Position numbers and translations under genes: made by a program
Part shown: one piece after another, positions 8,297 to 18,330 of the stretch
Position numbering within the stretch: the first letter of the stretch is position 1
How the letters are laid out: every line of letters begins with the position of its first letter
Notes under the pieces: model-generated
Databases searched by the model: none
Told to the model about the DNA's origin: nothing
What the model saw: only the letters and a program-made list of their open reading frames with translations
NCBI RefSeq assembly: GCF_916858675.1
Contig: NZ_CAKASM010000022.1
Location: 1 to 60,984 of the forward strand
Source: Sphingomonas sp. Leaf21
Lineage (GTDB): Bacteria; Pseudomonadota; Alphaproteobacteria; Sphingomonadales; Sphingomonadaceae
Reading direction: 5' to 3'
DNA length: 60,984 bases

Positions 8297-8992
8297 TTAA
8301 CGGGGTGGGCGCCCGGTCACAACCGCTCGATTGCGTCGAGCGACGGCCAAAACATAGATAATTGCGGCAATCGCCGCGAACAGGAACCATTGAATGGCAT
8401 AGGCCAGATGGTTGTTGGGCACCCCGTCGATATCGGGGCTGGCATTGGGCTCCAGCCCGGCGGCGGGCGTGTCGGCGACCAGCAGCATCGCCTGCGGGCG
8501 GTGGTCGAAGGCCGACTGGATCAGCGAGCGGCTGTCGGGGGCATGGGAGACATAGCCGGTGACCGGGCCCCCCGACCAGTCGATCTCCTTGCGCGGATCA
8601 TGGGTGGTGCCGAGCTGTACCTGAAGCGATCCCTGTCCCACTGAGCCCTGTCCCACTGAGCCCTGTCCCACTGAGCCCTGTCCCACTGAGCCCTGTCCCA
8701 CTGAGCCCTGTCCCACTGAGCAGGTCGCGATCAGGCGGAACCCCGCCGCGCCCGCGCCCGCGCGGCGGATCGTCACCGGCGGGCGGCAATCGGCAACGGT
8801 TCGGCGGAAGAGCAGCCGGTCGTCGGGGCGGAGGGGAAAGGCGATGGGCGGTCGCGCCGGATTGGCGGCGAGCTGCGCCAGATACGCCTCCTTCCTGGGC
8901 AGCCGGTCGAGCAACTGCCACAGGCCCAGCGCGATCATCAGGGCGACCGCCAGCCCGACGATCACGCTCGGCAGGATGGGAACGCGCCTCAT
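8297..8992 (-). CDS. SURF1 family cytochrome oxidase assembly protein with internal SVGQG repeat
   Basis: 231-residue inner-membrane protein that assists heme a insertion into cytochrome oxidase subunit I. It has the SURF1 layout: one N-terminal helix (about 8-28, followed by LWQLLDRLPRKEAYLA), a periplasmic domain with GYVSHAPDS, and a C-terminal helix (about 195-218, HLAYAIQWFLFAAIAAIIY). The periplasmic part is interrupted by six consecutive SVGQG units encoded by a perfect 15-bp tandem repeat. The ATG overlaps the DUF983 stop (ATGA). A 30-residue insertion is unusual for the family; the frame is intact, so the gene is probably functional. Confidence 0.93.
   Translation of the reverse strand: MRRVPILPSVIVGLAVALMIALGLWQLLDRLPRKEAYLAQLAANPARPPIAFPLRPDDRLLFRRTVADCRPPVTIRRAGAGAAGFRLIATCSVGQGSVGQGSVGQGSVGQGSVGQGSVGQGSLQVQLGTTHDPRKEIDWSGGPVTGYVSHAPDSRSLIQSAFDHRPQAMLLVADTPAAGLEPNASPDIDGVPNNHLAYAIQWFLFAAIAAIIYVLAVARRNRAVVTGRPPR
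8631..8720. repeat. six perfect 15-bp tandem repeats inside SURF1
   Basis: Six identical head-to-tail copies of CCCTGTCCCACTGAG (plus strand), starting at 8631, 8646, 8661, 8676, 8691 and 8706. In the SURF1 frame (minus strand) each encodes Ser-Val-Gly-Gln-Gly. Copy identity is complete, which suggests recent expansion. Because the unit is a multiple of three, gain or loss of copies keeps the frame. Confidence 0.97.
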
Positions 8993-9405
8993 GCGTCCTC
9001 GTCCGGGCGGACCACCGCGCCCTCGCGCGCCTCGTTGCGATATTCCGCCGCCATCAGCGCCCCCTTGGCCAGTCGAAGGCTGTAGATGACGCCGATCGCG
9101 GTCAGCGGCAGCCAGATCAGCATATGCAGCCAGAGCGGCGGATGAAGGGTCAGCTCGACGACGATCGCCGCGATGGTGATCACCGTGCCGAGGATCAGCG
9201 TCAGGAAGGCGGCGGGGCCGTCCCCGACGTTGAAGCGGGTGAAGTCCAGCCCGCAGGCGCTACAGCGATCCGCGAAGCTCGCCAGATGCCGGGAGAATAA
9301 TGGCCCCGCAAACAAATGGGGCTGGCCGCAACGCGGACACAGCCCCTGAAACGCCGCTTGCGCGATAGTGGGCGGGTTGGGGGTGGGAGGCGTCGGCTCA
9401 GCCAC
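8989..9405 (-). CDS. DUF983 family membrane protein
   Basis: 138-residue protein with an N-terminal zinc-ribbon-like pair (CPRCG and, about 30 residues on, CSACG) followed by two transmembrane helices; DUF983 proteins are regularly encoded next to cox genes but their role is not established. The chosen start is a GTG overlapping the ctaE stop by 8 nt (GTGGCTGA), giving the usual short N-terminus; an in-frame ATG at 9438 would add 11 residues and overlap ctaE further. Its end overlaps SURF1 by ATGA, so it is translationally coupled to cytochrome oxidase assembly genes. Confidence 0.88.
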   Translation of the reverse strand: MAEPTPPTPNPPTIAQAAFQGLCPRCGQPHLFAGPLFSRHLASFADRCSACGLDFTRFNVGDGPAAFLTLILGTVITIAAIVVELTLHPPLWLHMLIWLPLTAIGVIYSLRLAKGALMAAEYRNEAREGAVVRPDEDA

Positions 9406-10309
9406 TATGAACCGGCGCGCCCCAGCCACCCCAGACATAGATGGTGACGAACAGGAACAGCCACACCACGTCGACGAAATGCCAGTACCAGGCCGCCGCC
9501 TCGAACCCGAAATGCTGGCGCGGGGTGAAGTCGCCGCGATAGGCGCGGATCAGGCAGACGATCAGGAAGATGGTGCCGACCAGAACGTGGAAGCCGTGGA
9601 AGCCGGTCGCCATGAAGAAGGACGCGCCATAGTTGATCCCCTTGAAGGGGAAGGGCGCATGGACATACTCATAGGCCTGGATCGAGCTGAAGATCAGGCC
9701 GAGCACGACGGTCAGCCACAGACCCTTGAGCACGCCGTCGCGATCGCCGACGCCCAGCGCGCCCCACAGGCCCTTCTTCTCGCCGCCGCGCTGGTTATGG
9801 ATCAGCGCATGATGCGCCCAGGTGACGGTGGTGCCGCTGGTCAGCAGGATCAGCGTGTTGAGCAGCGGCAGCTTGAAGGCGTCGATGACCTCCAGCCCCT
9901 TGGGCGGCCAGGTCGCGGCGATGGCGGCGGCACCCTCGGCGGCGCGTTCGACCTGCCCGTCGACGACGCTCATCGCGGTCGGGAAGAGCGAGAAGTCGAA
10001 AAAGGCCCAGAACCATCCGACGAAGAACATCACCTCCGACGCGATGAACAGGATCATGCCATAGCGGAAATGGAGCTGCACCACCGGGGTATGGTCGCCA
10101 TGATGCGCCTCGCGCACCACGTCCGCCCACCAGCTTCCCATGCAGAACAGCACCGCCGCCAGGCCTGCCAGGAACGCCCAGCCGCCACCCTGGACGCTGT
10201 GCATCCACATGATCGCGCCCGAGGCCATCAGCAGCGCCGACATCGAACTGGCGAGCGGCCAGGGGCTCGGCGGCAGGATGTGATAGTCGTGGTTCTTCGC
10301 GCCAGCCAT
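9398..10309 (-). CDS. ctaE: cytochrome c oxidase subunit III
   Basis: 303-residue, seven-helix subunit III of the aa3-type oxidase in the cytoplasmic membrane; it stabilises the proton-pumping core. Recognisable motifs are MAGAKNHDYHILPPSPWPL at the N-terminus, SEVMFFVGWFWAFF, and TGFHGFHVLVGT with AAAWYWHFVDVVWLFLF at the C-terminus. It follows ctaG by about 36 bp and overlaps DUF983. Subunits I and II are encoded more than 6 kb upstream, beyond an unrelated block. Confidence 0.97.
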   Translation of the reverse strand: MAGAKNHDYHILPPSPWPLASSMSALLMASGAIMWMHSVQGGGWAFLAGLAAVLFCMGSWWADVVREAHHGDHTPVVQLHFRYGMILFIASEVMFFVGWFWAFFDFSLFPTAMSVVDGQVERAAEGAAAIAATWPPKGLEVIDAFKLPLLNTLILLTSGTTVTWAHHALIHNQRGGEKKGLWGALGVGDRDGVLKGLWLTVVLGLIFSSIQAYEYVHAPFPFKGINYGASFFMATGFHGFHVLVGTIFLIVCLIRAYRGDFTPRQHFGFEAAAWYWHFVDVVWLFLFVTIYVWGGWGAPVHSG

Positions 10310-10345
10310 GATCCCGTCCCTATATTTTGCTATTTTGGGGGCAGG

Positions 10346-10885
10346 CTAACCCGCTTTTCCCGCCGAATCCACCGGGTAAAATGTGTAGGACAGGGTGATG
10401 GTCTCGATGTCCTTCGCATCCGGGTCGTTCAGGATCTTGGGATCGACGAAGAAGATGACCGGCATACGCACCGTCTCGCCGGGTTTCAGCGTCTGCTGGG
10501 TGAAGCAGAAACACTGGATCTTGGTGAAATAGCGCCCGGCCTGATCGGGGGTGACGTTAAAGGTCGCGGTGCCGGTGATCGGCACCTTCGCATTGTTGGT
10601 CGCGGTGAAGAACACCATGTCGCGTGCGCCGATATCGACGGTTTCGTGCGGATTTTCGGGCTTGAAGGTCCAGGCGAGCCGTGACGAGACATTGGCGTCG
10701 AAATCGACCCGGACCTGGCGATGGACGCTGCCCGGCGCCGCCTGTCCGCGCTGGGTCGTGCCCTGATAGCCCGTCACCTGGCAGAACATGCGATAGAGCG
10801 GCACGCTGGCCCAGGCGAGCCCGGTCATGAACACCACGCCGACCAGCGCGAACACCACCGTGCGAGCCTGGCGCGTCAGGGTCAT
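10346..10885 (-). CDS. ctaG: cytochrome c oxidase assembly protein CtaG/Cox11
   Basis: 179-residue Cox11-family copper chaperone that delivers copper to CuB of subunit I. One N-terminal membrane helix (about 9-28) is followed by a periplasmic immunoglobulin-like domain; IQCFCF carries the copper-binding cysteines, and YRMFCQVTGYQGTTQ is the conserved segment after the helix. The length is normal. The ATG overlaps the stop of the small upstream gene (ATGA). Confidence 0.97.
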   Translation of the reverse strand: MTLTRQARTVVFALVGVVFMTGLAWASVPLYRMFCQVTGYQGTTQRGQAAPGSVHRQVRVDFDANVSSRLAWTFKPENPHETVDIGARDMVFFTATNNAKVPITGTATFNVTPDQAGRYFTKIQCFCFTQQTLKPGETVRMPVIFFVDPKILNDPDAKDIETITLSYTFYPVDSAGKAG

Positions 10886-11019
10886 CCGTGCATCCCCGCG
10901 CGGATCTTGGACAGGGTGATGAAGAAGATCAGCACCACCAGGAAACCGAGCAGCAGCGCCATCACGGTGGCGCGGGCGCGCTGCTTGGCGCGAATGCGAT
11001 TCGAATCGTCGGGCGTCAT
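10882..11019 (-). CDS. 45-aa single-pass membrane protein between ctaB and ctaG (CoxF-like)
   Basis: Small ORF, start [17 protein letters not shown], then one hydrophobic helix (about residues 18-36, [19 protein letters not shown]) and a short tail ending GMHG. Both ends overlap neighbours by ATGA (ctaB stop, ctaG start), which is strong evidence that it is a real translated gene. A small membrane protein is commonly found at this position in alphaproteobacterial cox operons (CoxF-like); function unknown. Confidence 0.85.
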   Translation of the reverse strand: MTPDDSNRIRAKQRARATVMALLLGFLVVLIFFITLSKIRAGMHG

Positions 11020-11915
11020 GCCCAACGATCCACCACCAGCGCGCCGAAGAGAAGGAAAAGATACAGGATGGAATATTTGAACAGCCGCTTTTCGGGCTTC
11101 ATCGCGTCGTCGGGCTGCGTATGCCGGAAGGCGACGATCGCGGCATAGGCGCCGAACAGCGCGGTTCCGGCCGTGGCGATCACGCCATAGATCGACCCCG
11201 TCAGCCCCAATGGCCAGGGTGCGACGGCGGCGATCGCCATCGGAATGGTGTAGAGCCCGATCTGCGCACGGGTCACCCGCTCACCCGCGACGACGGGCAG
11301 CATGGGCACGCCCGCATTGGCGTAATCGGTCTTCACGAACAGCGCGAGCGCCCAGAAATGCGGCGGCGTCCACAGGAAGACGAGGCTGAAGAGCAGGAAG
11401 GGCAGCAGCGCGATCTGCCCCGTCGCCGCCGCCCAGCCGATCAGCGGCGGAAACGCGCCCGCCGCACCGCCGATGACGATATTCTGCGGCGTCCGGCGCT
11501 TCAGCCAGACGGTATAGACCAGGACGTAGAACAGGATCGACACGGCCAGGATCGCGGCGGCGACGTAATTGACCGCCAGCCCCATCAGGATGACCGAGAA
11601 ACAGGAGAGCCCGACGCCGAAATGCAGCGCCGATTCGCGGGTCATCCGTCCGGCGGGCAATGGGCGCTTGGCGGTGCGCTTCATCAGCGCGTCGAGGTCC
11701 GCCTCATACCACTGGTTGAGCGCGCCCGCCGCACCCGCGCCCAGCGCGATGCACAGGATCGCGGTAAAGCCGATGACCGGATCGACGGCATTGGGCGCCG
11801 CCAGCATTCCGCAGAGTCCGGTGAACACCACCAGCGTCATGACCCGCGGCTTGGTCAGGGCGAGGAAGTCGCGCCAATCGGCGGGGACGAAGACGGAGGA
11901 GGGAATGCTGGACAT
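11016..11915 (-). CDS. ctaB: protoheme IX farnesyltransferase (heme O synthase)
   Basis: 299-residue UbiA-family prenyltransferase that farnesylates heme b to heme O, precursor of heme a for cytochrome oxidase; about nine membrane helices. N-terminal [19 protein letters not shown], the aspartate-rich [15 protein letters not shown], and a second motif in the [12 protein letters not shown] region are diagnostic. The start MSSIPSSVF was chosen over an upstream in-frame ATG since a good -10/-35 pair sits just before it. First gene of the assembly operon, which runs through ctaG, ctaE, DUF983, SURF1 and thrC. Confidence 0.97.
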   Translation of the reverse strand: MSSIPSSVFVPADWRDFLALTKPRVMTLVVFTGLCGMLAAPNAVDPVIGFTAILCIALGAGAAGALNQWYEADLDALMKRTAKRPLPAGRMTRESALHFGVGLSCFSVILMGLAVNYVAAAILAVSILFYVLVYTVWLKRRTPQNIVIGGAAGAFPPLIGWAAATGQIALLPFLLFSLVFLWTPPHFWALALFVKTDYANAGVPMLPVVAGERVTRAQIGLYTIPMAIAAVAPWPLGLTGSIYGVIATAGTALFGAYAAIVAFRHTQPDDAMKPEKRLFKYSILYLFLLFGALVVDRWA

Positions 11916-11925
11916 GGAAGCCCCG

Positions 11926-11954
11926 CATATAGGCGCTGTGGGGAGGGGGAGCAA
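11926..11954 (-). promoter_or_regulatory. putative promoter of the ctaB operon
   Basis: On the minus strand, TTGCTC (11949-11954) and TATATG (11926-11931) are separated by 17 bp. The expected start point is only 3-4 nt before the ctaB ATG, so the transcript would be nearly leaderless. No Shine-Dalgarno sequence precedes the ATG, consistent with this. Pattern-based prediction only. Confidence 0.5.
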
Positions 11955-12000
11955 TCGAAGCGGTTGTCTTGAAAGGATACCCCATTTGCCAGAAGCGCAC

Positions 12001-12103
12001 CCCCTCCCGCAGGCGGGAGGGGGACGGGGGGAGGGTAAGGGGTCTCACAGAGGGCAACGCCCGTGGCCTTCCCTCCCCCATCCCCTCCCGCTTGCGGGAG
12101 GGG
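12001..12103. repeat. paired GC-rich palindromes (CCCCTCCCGC-N-GCGGGAGGGG family)
   Basis: Two hairpins, 12001-12023 and 12082-12103, each with arms CCCTCCCGC / GCGGGAGGG, lie between ctaB and the end of adh. A third relative is at 47780-47801. They lack a T-run, so a terminator role is doubtful; they resemble dispersed repetitive extragenic palindromes. Confidence 0.75.
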
Positions 12104-12120
12104 CGTGAGGCTCAGCGGCG

Positions 12121-13185
12121 TCAGGCCTGCTTCAACGTCGCCATGTCGATGACGAAGCGATACTTCACATCGCTCTTCTGCATCCGGTCATAGGCGGTGT
12201 TGACCTCGTCCATCGCGATCATCTCGATATCGGCGGTCAGGCCATGCTGGTGGCAGAAATCGAGCATCTCCTGCGTCTCGGCGATGCCACCGATCAGCGA
12301 CCCCGCAAGCGAGCGGCGGCGGAAGACCAGATTGCCGACCGAGGGCGACGGGTGCGGCGAATCGGGCACGCCGACCAGCGTCATCGTCCCGTCGCGCTTC
12401 AGCAGGACCAGGAACGCGTCCAGGTCATGCGGTGCCGCGACCGTATTCAGGATGAAGTCGAAGCTGTTCGCATGTGCCGCCATCTGGTCGGCGTCCTTCG
12501 ACACGATCAAGTCCTTGGCGCCCAGCCGACGGGCGTCCTCGGCCTTGTTCGGGGAGGTCGAGAAGACATAGACCTCGGCGCCCATCGCGGCGGCGATCTT
12601 CACGCCCATATGGCCCAGGCCACCCAGCCCGACGATGCCGACCTTCTGGCCCGACCCGACCTTCCAGTGGCGCAGTGGCGAATAGGTGGTGATGCCGGCG
12701 CAGAGCAGCGGCGCGACGGCGGCCAGGTCGGCGGCGTCGTGGTTGATCTTCAGGACGAAGCTTTCCTTGACCACGATATGGTCCGAATAGCCGCCAAAGG
12801 TATGGCCGCCCATCACGGGGTCGGGTCCGTTATAGGTGCCGACGAAGCCGGTCGTCTCGCAATATTGCTCCTCGCCGTCATGGCAGGACGGGCAATGGCC
12901 GCAACTGTCGACCATGCAGCCCACCCCGACCATGTCGCCGACCTTGTACCTGGTCACCGCATCGCCGACCGCGGTGACCCGCCCGACGATCTCGTGACCC
13001 GGCACGCACGGATATTGGGTGCCCGCCCATTCGCCGCGTGCCGTGTGCAGATCCGAATGGCAGACGCCGCAATACAGGATATCGATGGCGACGTCGTCGC
13101 TCTGCGGATCGCGCCGCTCGAACGAGAAGGGCGCGAGCGAGGCGTCGGCCGACTGGGCCGCATAGGCCTTGGCGGGAGTGGGCAT
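12121..13185 (-). CDS. zinc-dependent NAD(P) alcohol dehydrogenase (YahK/CAD-like)
   Basis: 354-residue medium-chain dehydrogenase. The N-terminal catalytic domain has CGVCHSDLHTARGEW (catalytic Zn Cys), GHEIVGRV, and the structural-zinc cluster CGHCPSCHDGEEQYC; the nucleotide-binding domain has GLGGLGHMGVKIAAAMGAEV. This pattern fits YahK/cinnamyl-alcohol-dehydrogenase-like aldehyde reductases, which usually use NADPH. AGGAG lies 6 nt before the ATG, fixing the start; the upstream extension is not supported. It sits between ctaB and the DUF1501/DUF1800 pair and is not functionally linked to cytochrome oxidase by any motif. Substrate unknown. Confidence 0.93.
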   Translation of the reverse strand: MPTPAKAYAAQSADASLAPFSFERRDPQSDDVAIDILYCGVCHSDLHTARGEWAGTQYPCVPGHEIVGRVTAVGDAVTRYKVGDMVGVGCMVDSCGHCPSCHDGEEQYCETTGFVGTYNGPDPVMGGHTFGGYSDHIVVKESFVLKINHDAADLAAVAPLLCAGITTYSPLRHWKVGSGQKVGIVGLGGLGHMGVKIAAAMGAEVYVFSTSPNKAEDARRLGAKDLIVSKDADQMAAHANSFDFILNTVAAPHDLDAFLVLLKRDGTMTLVGVPDSPHPSPSVGNLVFRRRSLAGSLIGGIAETQEMLDFCHQHGLTADIEMIAMDEVNTAYDRMQKSDVKYRFVIDMATLKQA

Positions 13186-13353
13186 GGAAGCTCCTGTGGA
13201 ATCTTGTGAGGCGACCGGACGATCGCGGCGCTCATATGGGGCCGCCCGGGTCCGATGCCAGAGCCGCCGCCGCGCAAGATTTCCGATCGGAGCTGATCGG
13301 GAAATTGCCCGCAATCAGTATGTTATATTGTCTCAACTCAGCCCGGAAAGCCC

Positions 13354-14739
13354 TTATCCGCCCAGAAAGCCCTGATCCCATGTCGCGCTGTCGTAATTGC
13401 CGATATTGGGGAGGACGGTGCGCAGGCCGTTCGAATCGACCCCGAACCAGCTCGCGAGCGTCGCGGCATATTGGTCGACCGACATGGTCGGCAGCAACCG
13501 GCCCTGGCCGACATCGTCGCCGGTCCCGGTGCCGACGATCGGCGCCTTGCCATAGAAACGCTGCCCGCGCACCGCGCCGCCGACCAGGAAGTGCATCCCG
13601 CCCCAGCCATGATCCGATCCATCGTCGTTCGATTGGAGCGTCCGGCCAAAGTCGGAGGCGGTGAAGCTGGTCACCTGCTCCGCGACACCCAGGGCGACGG
13701 TCGTGTCGTAGAAGGCCTTCATCGCCGCCGACACCCTGGCGAGCAGTCCGGGATGCTGCGCGACCAGATTGTCGTGCAGGTCGAACCCGCCGATCGAGAC
13801 GAAGAAGACCTGTCGCTTCAGCCCCAGCGTCTGGCTGACCGAGATCATCCGGGCGACCATCCTGAGCTGGTCGGCAAGGCCGTTGTTCGAGGGGAAGAGC
13901 GGGAAATTGGCGGCGGGCGCCCCGGCGAGCGCGCTGCCGAGTCGGGCCTGGATGTCGAAGGCGCGCTTGCTGATCCGCGCATGTTCGCTGGCCATCGCGA
14001 AACCCGACTCGGTGGTCATCAGGCTGCGCAGCGTGTCGAGCGCGGAGGACGAGCCATAGAGGGTGCGGCTGTTGTTGATCAGCGGGATCGGGCCCCCGGT
14101 GCCCACCGCATATTGGATCGCGCTGCGCCCGGTCAGATAGACCGCATTGCCGCTGGTGTTGATGCAGGTGAGCGCCGCCGTGCCGTTGCCGCCCTGGAAC
14201 ACGTCGCCGATCCGCCCGCCCCAGCCGCTGGTTGCGCCCTCGGGGTTCGATGCCTGGAAAAAGCTCTGCTGATCGTTGTGGCTGAACAGCTTGGGCGGCA
14301 GCTTGACGGTGCGATTGGTATATTGGGCCTTGGTCGTCGGCTCGACGAGGGTGCCGACGTTCAGCGCGACCGCCATCTTCCCCGCCGCGAAGAGCTGGCT
14401 CATTTCGGGCATCGAGGGCGAGAGCGCATAGGCGCGCCCGCCGGGCAGCGCGACCGCCGGGTTCAGGACCGTGGCCGCCAGCGCGTCGCGCTGATAGCCG
14501 ATATTGGCGCGTGCGGTGCGATAGGCGGCAAAGCTGCTCTCGTCATAGGGGACCAGCGTGTTGGCATAGTCGTTGCCGCCATAGAGGAAGACACAGACCA
14601 GCGCCTTATAGTCCGAGGCGGTGGCGGCGGCGGCCTCACCGATCGCGGCCAGGCTGGTGACGAAGGGGGTGGCGGTCCCGGCCAGGCCGAGCAACGCACT
14701 GCGCTTGAGGAAGGCGCGACGGGACTGGTCTTGCGTCAT
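13354..14739 (-). CDS. DUF1501 family protein, Tat-exported
   Basis: 461-residue protein of the DUF1501 family (related to the sulfatase/alkaline phosphatase superfamily). The N-terminus MTQDQSRRAFLKRSALLGLAG is a twin-arginine signal (SRRAFLK), so a folded, probably metal-binding, periplasmic protein is expected. Conserved stretches include VCVFLYGGNDYANTLVPYD, SIGGFDLHDNLVAQHPGLL and FGRTLQSNDDGSDHGWGGMHF. It begins 5 nt after the DUF1800 stop, a pairing widespread in bacteria; an in-frame GTG at 14748 would overlap that stop. Biochemical function of the pair is unknown. Confidence 0.92.
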   Translation of the reverse strand: MTQDQSRRAFLKRSALLGLAGTATPFVTSLAAIGEAAAATASDYKALVCVFLYGGNDYANTLVPYDESSFAAYRTARANIGYQRDALAATVLNPAVALPGGRAYALSPSMPEMSQLFAAGKMAVALNVGTLVEPTTKAQYTNRTVKLPPKLFSHNDQQSFFQASNPEGATSGWGGRIGDVFQGGNGTAALTCINTSGNAVYLTGRSAIQYAVGTGGPIPLINNSRTLYGSSSALDTLRSLMTTESGFAMASEHARISKRAFDIQARLGSALAGAPAANFPLFPSNNGLADQLRMVARMISVSQTLGLKRQVFFVSIGGFDLHDNLVAQHPGLLARVSAAMKAFYDTTVALGVAEQVTSFTASDFGRTLQSNDDGSDHGWGGMHFLVGGAVRGQRFYGKAPIVGTGTGDDVGQGRLLPTMSVDQYAATLASWFGVDSNGLRTVLPNIGNYDSATWDQGFLGG

Positions 14740-14744
14740 GATGC

Positions 14745-16451
14745 TCACCGCAGGGTCAGATAGTCGGGGGAGGCCATGGCCAGCAGGACGGCGATGCCGA
14801 CCCGGTTGACGGGGCCGTTGGTCGCGGTCGCCGACACGGTGTCGACCGCCGTCCGGATCGCGGTGACCGTCGTGGCGGAAAGCTGTCCCGCCGCCAGCAC
14901 CAGATTGACCTCGTCGACCAGCGCTTGCGAGTCGGCGGCCTTGGTCAGGATCGCGCTGTAATCGGCCTTCACGTCGCCGGTGCCGTTGGCGATCAGCCCG
15001 TACATGTAATTGACATAGGCGACGACGCTTTGCTCGTTGGTGATCTGGAACTCCGGCGCGACCAGCCCGGCGGCCGCGATGCTGGTCCCCGGCGGGGTGT
15101 AGCCGGGCCGGTAGAAGTTGAAGACCGAGGGGCTGTGCCCCTTGGCCTGACCCAGCCGGGTCGAGGGGTTGGACGTGTCGCCGATCGCCCAGGCGCCCGA
15201 TGGCGAGTTGACCGCGAACGCCCGCGCCCATCCGGTCAGCCGCAGGACCGGCTCGCGCAGCTTGCCCGCCGTCGCGGCGGTCGGCAGCGACCGGGCCTCG
15301 CTGTCGAGCAGGATCGCGCGGATCACTGCCTTCATGTCGCCGCGCACGCCCTGGCCATTGTCCGCGAAGCGGCTCGCGACCCGGTTGATATAGGCGGGCG
15401 AGGGGTTGCTGGTGACCAGCCGCTGGATCAGCTGCCGCGCGACGAAGGGCGGTATGTTGGGATGCGCGAAGATGGTGTCGAGCGCCGACGTCACGCCCGC
15501 CATCCCCCCGCCGGTCACGGTGGTGCCGAGGAAGCTCGACGCGCCGGTCTCGTTGATTGCGGCGTTCATCACCAGTGGCTGGCGATAGCGTGCGGTGGTC
15601 GTGCTGTCGCTCGTCGCGGGCGACAGGCCGGTGAAGATGCGCGCCAGGCCCGACACATCGGCTTGGCCATAGGTCTCGATCGGCTGCCCGCCATTGGTCT
15701 TGACCGAGCCGTCCATGTTGAGCTGGTAGAGGCCCAGCGTGAAGAGCTGCATCAGCTCGCGCGCGTAATTCTCGTCGGGTTGCAGGCCCGTGGTCGGGTT
15801 GGCCTTGCGGTTGTTCAGAAAGGTCAGATAGGTCGCCATCGCGAAATTGGTCGTGATCGCGCCGAGCAGGTCGCGATAATTGCCGAACGCATTGTCGAGC
15901 AGCAGGTCGACATAGGCGGCCATGCTGAACGCGCGCCACGCATCGGTGACGCCGTCGATGCCGACGACCAGTATATCGAGCAGCGCCATGCCGATCCGCT
16001 GGCGAAGCTGGTCGGGCTCGACGATCATCTGCCGCCACATCGACGGGTCGAAGCCCGCCAGCGTATTCCTGTTGGCGGCGGCGTCATAGCCGTTGGCGGT
16101 CATCCAGTCCCAATGGGTGGTCGCGCGGGGCAGGGCGAACTGATCGCTCAGCCAGCCGTCGTAGCCGCGCGAGACGACCGTATCGATCATCGCTCGCGTG
16201 GCGCCCATGCTGGCCTGTGCGAGGAAGCGGCTCGCCTCGGTGGCGGTGGGCGCGGCGTTGACCACCACGACCGTCGTCGTGCCGCCCGATGCCGAAGAGC
16301 CGCCGCCGCTCGCGCCGCCGCCGTCGCCGCAGGCCGCCAGCGCGAGGAGCGGCACGACGCCGGTCGCGCCGTCCGCCCGATCGACCGGCGCGACCGCCGC
16401 CATGTCGACGGTTGCCGCATTCGGCACCGCCCCGTCTTCCAGCACCGTCAT
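14745..16451 (-). CDS. DUF1800 family protein
   Basis: About 568 residues. The DUF1800 core starts near ASRFLAQASMGATR and includes NFAMATYLTFLNNR, NYARELMQLFTLGLY, FARIF-like ARIFTGLSP and HSPSVFNFYRPGYTPPG. The N-terminus is unusual: VVPLLALAACGDGGG resembles a lipobox (LAAC), preceded by a region with little positive charge, so the true start may be the ATG at 16403. Translationally adjacent to the DUF1501 gene, its usual partner; the pair may form an exported complex. Function unknown. Confidence 0.9.
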   Translation of the reverse strand: MTVLEDGAVPNAATVDMAAVAPVDRADGATGVVPLLALAACGDGGGASGGGSSASGGTTTVVVVNAAPTATEASRFLAQASMGATRAMIDTVVSRGYDGWLSDQFALPRATTHWDWMTANGYDAAANRNTLAGFDPSMWRQMIVEPDQLRQRIGMALLDILVVGIDGVTDAWRAFSMAAYVDLLLDNAFGNYRDLLGAITTNFAMATYLTFLNNRKANPTTGLQPDENYARELMQLFTLGLYQLNMDGSVKTNGGQPIETYGQADVSGLARIFTGLSPATSDSTTTARYRQPLVMNAAINETGASSFLGTTVTGGGMAGVTSALDTIFAHPNIPPFVARQLIQRLVTSNPSPAYINRVASRFADNGQGVRGDMKAVIRAILLDSEARSLPTAATAGKLREPVLRLTGWARAFAVNSPSGAWAIGDTSNPSTRLGQAKGHSPSVFNFYRPGYTPPGTSIAAAGLVAPEFQITNEQSVVAYVNYMYGLIANGTGDVKADYSAILTKAADSQALVDEVNLVLAAGQLSATTVTAIRTAVDTVSATATNGPVNRVGIAVLLAMASPDYLTLR

Positions 16452-16597
16452 GATAGGATACCCGCCCGCACCGACCAAATGTCGCCCCGGTGTCAGGATG
16501 CGCCGACGTGGCTAACGAATCATGAATCCGGCCTTCGCTCCGTCGCGCTTTCGGACCCGTCTGGCGGGGGCGGCCCGACGGAATGTGGCGGGCATAA

Positions 16598-16633
16598 GAA
16601 AAGGGCCCCGCACCAGAGGTGGGGGCCCTTTCC
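16598..16633 (-). terminator. rho-independent terminator after ctaD
   Basis: Perfect stem AAAGGGCCCC / GGGGCCCTTT with an ~12-nt loop, 20 bp after the ctaD stop; read on the minus strand it ends CCCTTTTCTT. It separates ctaD from the downstream DUF1800 gene and therefore uncouples ctaCD from the rest of the cox genes. Confidence 0.85.
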
Positions 16634-16653
16634 GTCGCGAGGGGTGGCAGGGA

Positions 16654-18330
<1,677 letters not shown>

